A stretch of DNA of 64,000 nt. Source: Labyrinthula sp. Ha (Eukaryota > Sar > Bigyra > Labyrinthulida > Labyrinthulaceae). Positions 21,601-31,908 of the stretch are shown here, one piece after another. Location: NCBI GenBank assembly GCA_015227615.1, contig JAALGZ010000010.1, positions 1,178,001 through 1,242,000 of the forward strand. Reading direction: 5' to 3'. Made by a program: the position numbers and the translations under genes. The stretch's first letter is position 1; each line of letters begins with the position of its first letter. The notes beneath the pieces are model-generated. The model was not told the origin of the DNA, searched no databases, and worked only from the letters and a program-made list of their open reading frames with translations.

Positions 21601-24600
21601 TTATCGTCAAGATAGGTCAGACGCGTTTCTGTTCTCTTTGTATCTAATAGGCCGGATATATTACTTTTTTTCATATCTCATCACGGCTGGAAATTTAGAA
21701 ATATCTCTTTCAACTGAAGCACGGAAACTTTTATTTGAAGCCATAGAACGGATGGAGAGCAAGATCAATCTTCAAATTCTGCCTTTGCTCAACCGCTGGC
21801 TCCGACATGTTCGGGAACGTGATTTAAAGCTCAAATTATTCTGTCATATTTGCATTTTGTTAAGCTTTTGCCCACTGAATGAAAGCAAGTGTTATTACTT
21901 TTTAGTGACCAACATTTCCATTAATAATAGTGACGTCGCTAAAACTGAAGACTTAACAAATCAATTTGAAGATTTCGTCGAAATCTCACTGAGTGAGCTC
22001 TTCCTTTTGTTTGAAACACAGAAACAACATCTCCTACGTTACTTGAGACAAGAATCGACATTAAGAAACACTATCTTGCAAAAGGTTTCGGAGTATGTTT
22101 CCTTAGTAAAGGGTAATTCAGAGGTAGAATGGGTGGAATTTCTTTCTGCGGGGAGTAGCGGCCTTTTTATTCCCAGTAGTGAAGTTGCGCTGGAGGAAAA
22201 ACAAGCAAAGCTTACCTATGAAGACTGGTTCATCCAAAGAAATAAAATTAACTTCACAACAATAAATGTGTTAACTGGTGAGTTTAGTCTTAGGAACCAA
22301 CGTTTAATACAATTAGAAACCAAAATCTCAGGAAATATTGATTATCGAACCATAACTGGAATTGATAGTCAACAGGTTGGTGATAATTGCTTCCGCGTAG
22401 ATGAAAAGCGTTACTTTAAGCGACGGCGACTGGTAAAGAATAACTATGATGTTGCCCTTTGGTTACCCGGGCAAATGTTGAAATATCAATATCCTTATGA
22501 CACGCGTCCATTCCCTGGAAAAGCACTCAGTAAGAACTCGATCCTCTTAGAAAAAGTTCAGAGCATTATAGATTTGTACTTTGCAGGACTTGAATTCTCC
22601 CTGTTAAAAAGCACCATTACTGATGAGCAGGTGCTAGGGGGGTTTCGGCCATTGGGTTCTGAAGAGCCAACCCTGGGAAACTACCCAAAAATCGAGATTG
22701 TGATCAATGCGAGCTCTCAATGTATTGCAATCTATAGGATAGTTTTGTATGGACGACGCCCACTAAGGGTGCTACTGAGGGAATACTCGGATCTGTATTG
22801 TTTTGGTGCCGTAGCTGAGTTCAAAAATTCTACTACCGAGGCGATGTTAAAGGCTTTAGCTAGCGAACGAGATGGCATGGATTGTGAAAGCGTTACTATA
22901 TACAAATCTATTAGAAACCACCGTATGCAATACATTCCTACAAGATTCCTTTACGGCTTGGTGCCACAGGTTCTTTTGTCACAGAGGCATTTTTGGCAAG
23001 ATTGCGATACCGGTTCACTAGAAGGAGTTCCAGTTGATCAGCTATCTGAGACTCTTGTTTTACGCCCTTCTCTTGGGAACGAGTCCAAGAGACTAGCTCG
23101 AATAGAAGTATGTGTTGAGAAGGTTTGCCAGAACGGGACCCAGTGGAGACTACTAAATTTGGCAAATCCATGTCCAACACAGATTGAATCATTAAAAAGA
23201 GTTTTTCTGCATCTTGAGGACTTGTCGGGTATTCTGTGCTGGTACAACGAGTGCGATAGGTCTGCGAACTTCGTTTTTTCTTTGCCGAACCTTGATCTTA
23301 GGTTTTCAACAAAAGAAGGAGATGACTCCAAGTTTTATTTTGATCGGTTTCCTGGATATTATGTAGTTACTGATCAGCAGCTATTAAAATTATATCCTCT
23401 TGGCAAGGTGCCTAGGACAGTTCTCCTACAGAACACAGATGGAAATATGGCAGTCCTTGTAGCGTCCAATATTTTCCCCTCAGTAGAAAACTTTAGAAGC
23501 AATGATTTTTCTACACAGTTTATTCCAAGAAACCCTGTCAAGACTGAGGATAATTATCTTCAAAGTAAGTCGTTTATATACAGAATCCACAGCAGTCTTC
23601 AGTTTCATTTTTCTGGCTCAGTCCTGGCATCTCTTTTTCTCTTCTATTTGTACGTGTTAACAAGAGAATATAAACGCGCATTTGCTACCATTAATAGCTG
23701 TGTTTACGATGAAAAGCTGACTCCAGACATGTTTAGTATAGTTAAATCTCTCAATCAGTTTAGTCTCAATGCGGATGCATCTGCAGCAGCCGTCAGGTTA
23801 AAATATTTTCTTGTCAACTATTCGAACAAGCATATGCTCCCCCAGTGGAATATTAAACAGGACATAATGAACTACATTTCAAATTTACGAACGGTTCTTC
23901 CGGAATGTAGACTTGCAGTTCCAGAGGAGCTGTTTTTGCTCGGAGAATTTAAAGAAACTACAAGTTCACAAACATATGAGCTGTTGTTGGAAAATAGAAC
24001 ACCTTACCTCTTGGCCCTCGACCTCTCAGGCAGAAAAGACATGAGAAGCCAACAGCTTATGTTCTCAGGTCGAGTCCCACAAAATTCTGCCATTAGCACT
24101 AAGTTTGGAAGAACTTCGAAGCGCGAAAGCACGGACCATATCACTTCTGGCAGTATTGAGACCTTTTTGAAAAGGTCTAATGCTACTACGATGCTTCAGT
24201 ACCGGAGACCTGTGTCCTCGCTTATCTCTAAAGAAGCTTTATCATATTATGATGCTCTCTTATCTCAAAGCAAACACCTGACGAAACCTGGCTCAGGAAT
24301 AAGCTTCCTGCTTCTTTATGAATTGTTTACAAATTCTCGAAACTTGCGAATTCTCGAAAAAGACTCTACCGAAATGTTTGCTTCTATTCTTTTCTTTTTG
24401 TCAGGGGAAGGAAAAATTATTGCTGATAAAACCTTGTACGGAATGCTAAAAATCATTTGTGTTAACCCTTTCCTTAAGCAGGTTCTTGTAAAATATGATG
24501 ACGAGAGAAAGCACAAAATTGCAATTATGTTCAAAGGTCAAAAACATCTTAGCGGTATCTTTTCTGGCTTCGAAAAGATAGCTATAGAGCAAAAGAATTT

Positions 24601-27600
24601 ACTGAAGACTATTCCGTATGAACTAAAAAAGAGCATGTTATCTTCAAAATGGCCTGTTCGAATGCCGATTAAGACATCTCCAAGCAGCAAGAGACTGTTC
24701 GTAGTTTCATCCTTCTCTGATACCAGTTGTTCTAGGGTTAACTTCGCCATCTCTTCATTTCAATTCGAAGAGAAACAGCTTCGAAAACCATTAGGGTTCC
24801 TTGATGACTCATTATTTCAGTGCACCAAGAACAACATTGCCACAGGCATTGACTTTGAAGTTGCGGCTGCAGAGTTCAATTCAACTAAAGCAAGTCGTAG
24901 TCCCTTGGCTAAACAGATTTTTGGACGTATATTACAAGACTTCCAAAGCTTCTCTATAGAGAACAAAGACATGAGAAGTAGAGGGGTAGCCCAGAAACAG
25001 TTTGAAGTTAAAGAAACTGATATGGTTGCAAATAGGTTAAAAACCCTGGAAACTATGTATATTGTGCCTCTCAAAAAACTTAGAGAAGGCAAGTTGTCTG
25101 CTGTTCAAGAGTGGACAAGAGATCTAGTGGCAAGCCTCAATAGTTCACAGACTACGGAGGCCTTAATACGAAAGTTTGGAAAAGTTTGTGCTACGGAGCG
25201 TGACCTTGGGTTCCAGGATATATGCCAGGCTTTATTAAGCTCTAAAGGTTCAAAGTGGTTAAAGAGAATTGATCCAGGGGTTAATCCTGAGGCTATGTTT
25301 CAAAGACTGACCATCTACATGCTACAAGTTAATCAACTAGGGCTGGCAATGAAAGTACTTGCTCTGTGCCATGAGATTAAACAAGTTTTAGAAAGTGGTA
25401 TAGCCGAGGAACAAAATATTTCCTTAATGCTTCTGAAGTTACAGAAGGAAGTGAACCAAACTCGGACATATTTTAATCAAACAGACTTACTCTGGTCGTT
25501 TGATCCTCGTTTACTAATGTTTGAGTTTATAGAGGAAATAGTGTTGCGGAAAGGTCAGGTACAGTTGCTAAGGCAGATTTCAAAGAATATCGAAGATGGA
25601 AAGTCATCCTGTCGGCAAATGTTGATGGGTGAAGGTATATTTTTCTTTATATTTGAATATAGGCAAGACCACGGTGATTACTCCTCTATTGTGTCTTATG
25701 TTTTCATCTCCAAAACAATCTATCATATCAGTCGTACCTAGGCCATTGTTCAGGTTTTCAAGGGACACTTTGAGGCAAAAGTTTTCCAGCCTTATTCAAA
25801 AACCCGTTTATTCATTTCGTTTTACCCGTTTTGACTTGATCAACTCCTCTGTATCATATAAATTTCAACTGGCTAAACGCTCCAAGGGTATAATCTGTAC
25901 TTATCCAGCTGCAATAAAGAGTTTATTTCTAAAATTTATTGAAATGAACCACTTACAAGATAGCATTCGCTACAGTGAGAGAGATATCAGGGATTTGAAG
26001 AAAGGAAATCTTAACAAGCTTCAACGATTTTTCTACGAAACTTTCCGCAGCTCCTCGAATGGTTCTGGCACACATACCCCCCTTGTGCCTAAAGAGTTCA
26101 AGCCTCAGCTTTCGCGCTTTAGGAGTTTGTATGAGGAAGTTTTCGTCAAGGGCCTTATAATCCTTGATGAAGTAGATGTTACGTTGCATCCTTTGAAGTC
26201 GGAGTTGAACTGGCCTATCGGCCAGAAAGTGATGCTTGATTTTCTTGCTGATAGTTCACATTTTCATGGGCTTCGGTTTCAGACTCCTCTTAGATTATTA
26301 TTTGGACTTGTTACGGCCCAACATGCGGAAAAGGTAACAAACTCTGGTTTTGCTGGATACGCAGTTCAAGTGTTGAAGCAGCTAAATAAGCTATTGCTTA
26401 AAGGCGCAGAACTCAACATGATTCAAGTCCAACCCCATTTGCTATTGCTTTCTCAGAGTTTCTATCATTCAAAACTAAAACCTTTGTTGTCTTTATGGAT
26501 GCAAATCTACCTTAAAGAACAAGGCTTAGGAAAGGTAAATGAAAATTCCATGGTAAGATTTCTAAACGGCGAGAATGTTTCTTCTGAATTCTTTCAGACG
26601 CTCAAAGACAAAGCTACTAAACACCTCGTTTTAACGAAACTCTGGTTAAACCAATACCTCCCTTTTATTCTTTCGAAAAGCAACAGAGTGAGTTATGGTT
26701 TATTGGCGGGAACGCATCAGGAATTGGAGAAAGAATCTGTTAATCGACGGTTGCTTGCAGTACCGTATCTAGGAAAAGATTTGCCCAGTAAACATAACGA
26801 GTTCTCCCATCCTGATATTTTGATTGGGCTGACAATACTAGCTTACATTTATGACGGGTTAACTCTGGAGAAGTTCAAGGACGTAATTTTGAAACTCCAA
26901 AGTGGGGATGAATCCTTTACTCACGAGAAGAATAGTAAAATTTTTTGCGATTGGGTACAGAACGCAGGTAAAATAGTTAAGGGTAAAGACCCAATAGAAA
27001 CGCGTCTCCAACGTGCTGTTGGGAATATTCTCGCTGGCAACAAAGGTTCAGAAGGGACAGTGTCTCCTTTGAAACAGATTGATGTACGTGACAACGAGCA
27101 CTTGCGCCCTATCTTCAGTATTCTTAAGCGTTCTCCCCAGACGATATCATATTTTTTGGCAGGAATTGCGTTTCCCCAAGCACTGAAACAGCATGGTCTG
27201 AAAGTTTCTGCCTCTGGACAGGAGCTTGGAGGTGATTTACTGTTCAAGCATAAAGTAGCATTTAGCGGAACCCCTTCCAACCTTTTACCAGTAGAGTTGG
27301 GAAATTGTGAGTATGAGAGGCATACTGATGGGAAGTTGCTGGCCTTTTTAACATCAAGGGATGTTTTTTCTGTTTCCAGAGTTAGCATGAACTGGTCTCC
27401 TTTAACGCTTTTGGACGCAGTTATTTCTCGGTGCATGGAAAATCGTTCCTTAACTTGTTTCATCGATTGCGGTGCCTTGATTACCGGCATGTCTAACTTG
27501 GAAGTAGCCCGGTACCTCCTAAGCAATGGATTGGAGAAAATTTTCCGTGGTGTTGTATTTCTTGATGAAAATGATCAGAAGCTAGTTTGCTTTGCTGATG

Positions 27601-30600
27601 GAAATTGCATCAATATCGAGTTAGTTGGTTTGGCTGTGGAAGAACGCTTTACCTACTATGATCATGTTCACACTTTCGGTATGGATATTCGACAAGGTTC
27701 TAGTGCAAGGGCCCTGATTACAGTTGCTCCCAAGACAACTTTCAGGGACTTTGCCCAGGCGGCGTTTAGGTTAAGAGGGTTAGGACTAGGTCAGACGCTC
27801 GATATCCTGCTGGTACCAGAAGTTGAGCATTTGGTTGTAGTTCAGCGCCTTAGCTGTCAGGGCGTCTCGGTAAAGGCTGTGGAGCTTAGAAATGAATGTG
27901 AAAAGTTTCGAGAAATACCTTTGGAGCGAAAATTGTTAAGCCTTGCTTCTTGGCTTCTGGTGAACCATGTAGAACAAGAACATGTAAAGCAGAATGCTTT
28001 GTATTTCCAAAATTTAACTAATGTTTGGCGAAAAGAAGCCTTCGATCTGTTGATTCATAATGGTGTAGTCTCGCCCTCCGTAACAAAGAGTACCACTTTT
28101 GATACAGCAATTGACAGTTTCCGAGAGCGAATCCATAGCAATGTAGGTTTAAATCTATTGAACAAGAAGAGCTTGAAGGATCGACTAGAAAACTTATTGA
28201 AAGAAAACCTTCTTATCCTAGGAGAGAATAAGGTACGGATAACTGAAGCCCGAAATATAATTGTTGCTGCGTGTGCTAGCAGTGGGGGCACCCAGATTGC
28301 CTTTGACATAGATATTATAGGAGCTGATTTTGATTTTGGCGCAGAACAAGTACAGGAGCAAGAGGTTGAACAACAGCAAGAACAGGAGCAGGAACAGGAA
28401 CAAGAAAAGGAGCAGATCCAAGAGAAGGTTTCAACAAAGATATTGGAAACTTTTAAGAAGAAAGCTTATACAAGAAGGAAGGAAAAGCCAGAAGGTTGGA
28501 ATTTATTGGACTTAGAAACAGAGAATTCATTTGAAAAGTTGCGTATGAAAACTTTATTTTCTATGTCAGAACTTAGAATTTTTCTCTCCCCGTTAAATCA
28601 GACAAAAGAGGTCCAATTTCCAAAGGATTACTTCTTCAGTAAAAATTTTCATGATCCTACGTGGTCACTCAAGTTTCACACTAGAATGAAAAATATTACT
28701 TTTTATCTCGAATGGGAACCTTCATTTGATCAATTGAATATTATTGAACCAGTGGACGCAACAATGGAAGATACTACTAAACAACTACTGTCTACTGCGT
28801 TTTCAATGCTTAACTTCAGTAAGCAACTAGATATGAGTAGTTTGGATGTTAACAAATTGTGTGAAATTCTTGGCTGCCGCAGTGAACAGCGGCAATATCT
28901 TGACTACATATCTTTTCCCTCTTTTACTTTATTTGACATACACGATGCACAACTAATAGAGGAAAGTATAAAATTGAAAAAAGATTTTGAAAATTGTTTA
29001 TCCGACCTCACAGCTGATAATCTCTTGCATTATTTTGAGACGAGACAATTTTACACCAGGACTAAGGGGCGGTTTATGTGCATCATTTCTCTGCAAGAAG
29101 CTGATTGTATTAAGAAATACATTGAGATAGAGAACAAGAACTCTGGGGCTAAAGGGACAAAGCGAATGGGTTGGCTTCGACTATCTGTGCATTTTGGAAA
29201 CGAGAGGCATGAAATTTCGTCGTTAGGCGAGGTAAGAAGGAAAGCACCATATGTGGATCATGCCAGGTTACAAATACTAAAGTTGCTTGATGGCAGCCTT
29301 AGTTTTTCTCTTCGAGAAGTAAAAATGTTGATGCAACTAGTGCCAATGGACGTAGTTTCTTCGTTGAGTAGGCTTTTGATTGCCATGCGGGAAATACGGA
29401 GAAGGAAACAAACTGAAACATCAGCCCAAGGTTTGTTGAGTTGGTTTTTTCTTGGCAGAAGTGAATACGAAACGATATATAACGAATCCTTATTGTACCG
29501 AGTTAGAATTCTGTTTTTGCAAAAGGGTTTGTTGCCCAATGATATCTTTAGAGCTCTTGACACTGCGGGTAAAGGCTTCGTTGAAAAAACTAGAGTGGAA
29601 GAAGCGCTTCACTGGCTCGGATTCAGAAGCTTTGGTGAACAGCGGGTGGAGAGCTTTTTTAATTTCGTCACACATGGAGAAAAGCATTTGAGCTTGCAAC
29701 AGTTCAGGACAATAATGCCAATGCCAACGGAAAGCGAACGAAATCGTTTTATGACTCATTTTCTTTCTCCTTCTGAGCTTGCATCAATTGTTATTCCCAC
29801 TTCTTTAGGAAAACTTTCAAGGAACCCGGTTGAAAACCTCGAGGAGCTTGCATTGGATAACTTACTTAAAAACCACGCTCTGTTGAAAAAATTTGAAGTG
29901 AAAAAGAAAGCAGTGGTTAAACTAAAAGAGGTTTGGAAGAGTACCGGCCTTCTTTCAAAGCAAAACGTTTCCATTGAGGAAGCACAAAATCCTGGTGGCA
30001 TGAAGCAAAACAGGATAAGATTAATCTTAGGACATTTTGCGAGGTTGGAAGGAAATACCATTGGCAAAACCTGTCTTCTTAGCGTCAAAGACACATCGAA
30101 ATGGTCTGTTCAAGCCTTTGACACCGGTTTAATGGCAGTCGTGAATGTCTTATTCCCCTTCCCGTCTCATTTTCGACTGGCTTGGGCACAGACACATAAA
30201 ACTACTGAGTTCTCAAAACCTGTTTATTTTTGGGAGCCTATTCCTCCTTCGAGGTCATTTGTACCCTTGGGTTTCATAGCAACTTTATCGAACAATGAAC
30301 CTGGAGTTGACTCATGCCGATGTGTCCCGAGACATTTGTGTGAGACAATCCAAACAACTCCGAAATTAGTGTGGAAGGATAGCTCCTCATCAGGAGGTGC
30401 TGCTGGAAGTATTTGGATCGTCAACAAATTTGGAACAATCTATGTTAAGACTGGGCATGAGCCTCCAGATTGCAACAATCTATATGATTTAAAAGATGAC
30501 TCTTTCCGTTTAACTGTGCAAGACATAAGAATGGTAATGCACAAGAAACTAACGAAATCAGCAACTGCTCCAAGTAAGACGTTAAGCAAACGTCAAACAA

Positions 30601-30698
30601 GTGGGAGTTCTCGACCAGTAGCCCCTACATTAGCTTCTAGGGTAGAACCTACAAAGAAAAAAGCTGAAGACGAACCAGATTTATTGGGGTTTTTCTAA
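18673..30698 (+). CDS. Giant DUF3638/DUF3645 ATPase, VPS13-like C-terminus (3 exons)
   Basis: Exons 18673-19772, 19801-25634 and 25663-30698 sum to 11,970 nt, an exact 3,990 codons. I chose the ATG at 18673; the frame is open slightly upstream but without another ATG. Residues about 1-2300 are mostly helical and unrecognised. At about 2306-2316 is the P-loop MGEGKTTVITPLL, then ILDEVDVTLHPLKSELNWPIG at about 2478, the DUF3638 signature with a Walker B-like DEVD. SGTPSNLLP and QAAFRLRGLGLGQ further on resemble SF2 helicase motifs. An E/Q-rich stretch lies near 3200, an EF-hand-like segment (RALDTAGKGFVEKTRVEEAL) near 3606, and a VPS62/VPS13-type repeat (YFWEPIPPS...CRCVPRHLCE...LVWKD) at about 3830-3930. 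The family is large, eukaryotic and poorly characterised; some members are labelled ubiquitin-hydrolase related, which I see no proof of here. Confidence 0.92.
19773..19800 (+). other. 28-nt intron 1 of the DUF3638 gene
   Basis: GTATCT...TTTAG. Removing it joins ...YQLK to ELLTLDAIVRE in frame (phase 2); reading through it hits a stop. Confidence 0.9.
25635..25662 (+). other. 28-nt intron 2 of the DUF3638 gene, splitting the P-loop
   Basis: GTATAT...TATAG. Removing it restores MGE|GKTTVITP, the expected Walker A of the family, which confirms the intron. Confidence 0.95.
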
Positions 30699-31168
30699 AA
30701 GATTATTGTTCTCGACTCAAAGATTGCAAATTAGCTACCAACAAATGTTCGATGGCGAAACTGCTGTATTACCCCATTTCTTGTGATGGAATTTTGACCT
30801 CCTGTAAATGACCTACCCTTGCGGGCTACTTGAGCTTTTACTGCTTCATAGACTTTTCTTTTCTTATGCCATACAGAAATGCCAGCTATCTTGTATATGT
30901 CTATTCACGACATATTCACCCATGAATACCCGAGGAATATTTGTTTCTTGCAGCTGCATACTACAGCGGAGTAAAAGCATAATAAATATACGGACTTATA
31001 TATGTTTCAGTAGAATATTTGTCTCAAGTAATCTTCTCACCATGATACTTAATACTGGACATTTATCTCGTTGAAGCTACTCTTTCATTACTCTTGGAAA
31101 ACACCATAGAAGAACAAGACCTAAGTAGAATAAAGTAAATGGGCCTCGTATTAAAATAAATAAGTAAA

Positions 31169-31624
31169 ATGTTTCAGAAACTTAAGGTCAAAGAACCACA
31201 ATCTTATTCAAACAAAACTGAGCGGTATCTAAGTGTTTTTCTTGAGCAGAAGGATGAGTGTATTAATGAACCGAAACTGGACTTGGACAGCCCACTGTAT
31301 GACTTACGGCCCAAAAGTACAACAGAAGAAAAAGTTAGTGGAGAAATTATTAATAATATACTTCGCATTAGGATTCCTTTTTTGAAAAGGAAAATGAAGA
31401 GTGAAAGTAAGAAATCAAAGGATGAAACGAAGCATATGGAACCTGAAGTAAATGAATTCTTGCTTTTGCAAGAAAGTGAGATGGGTAATGACCATTCATG
31501 CGCAGATTCGATAGAACTGGCTAAGTGCCTATTGAAGTCCTCTGGGCAAGATGATACATCTGTACGTTCTATGTATTTGTTTGAAGACGAAGATTACCAG
31601 TCAACTGGCCTCAGCGAAGTATAA
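31169..31624 (+). CDS. Hypothetical small hydrophilic protein
   Basis: 151 residues from ATG at 31169, with no recognised domain. It is charged and Ser-rich: a basic middle (RIPFLKRKMKSESKKSKDE) and an acidic tail (LFEDEDYQ). There is no signal peptide or membrane segment. It lies 470 nt downstream of the giant gene on the same strand. The ATG overlaps a possible 30-nt GT-AG intron (31148-31177) that would instead join an upstream ATGGGCCTC to AAACTTAAG in frame, changing only the first few residues. Composition differs enough from spacer DNA to make it plausibly real, but I have no homology for it. Confidence 0.45.
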   Translation: MFQKLKVKEPQSYSNKTERYLSVFLEQKDECINEPKLDLDSPLYDLRPKSTTEEKVSGEIINNILRIRIPFLKRKMKSESKKSKDETKHMEPEVNEFLLLQESEMGNDHSCADSIELAKCLLKSSGQDDTSVRSMYLFEDEDYQSTGLSEV

Positions 31625-31908
31625 GAACCAAGGTTAGATACCAAGGGCCCTGATGAGTGATGACATCACCCTCCAGTGTATAAAAAAATATCTAAACCAG
31701 AAATGTTGCATTTACTTTTTCTCCATGGGTTAATCTCTAAGAAACTTTCCCTACCGAAAGCTAAATTCTAACCCTGACTCTTGTCGCACAACAAATTATA
31801 ACCAATGTAATCGAAATATATATTAAGTAAACAAACGACCTGTTATTCCTTTATATACCAAAGTCAGTTAGTACTCTAAACTAAACTTTATCTCACCATT
31901 AAGTTATC
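31625..31908. other. Convergent intergenic region
   Basis: Lies between the small plus-strand gene and the minus-strand channel gene. AT-rich, no gene seen; it should contain both 3' ends. Confidence 0.5.

Noticed and set aside
19685-25741. Three separate overlapping genes in place of one giant gene
   Set aside because: Removing two 28-nt GT-AG introns joins the three frames with exact codon closure and restores the P-loop, so one gene is the simpler reading.
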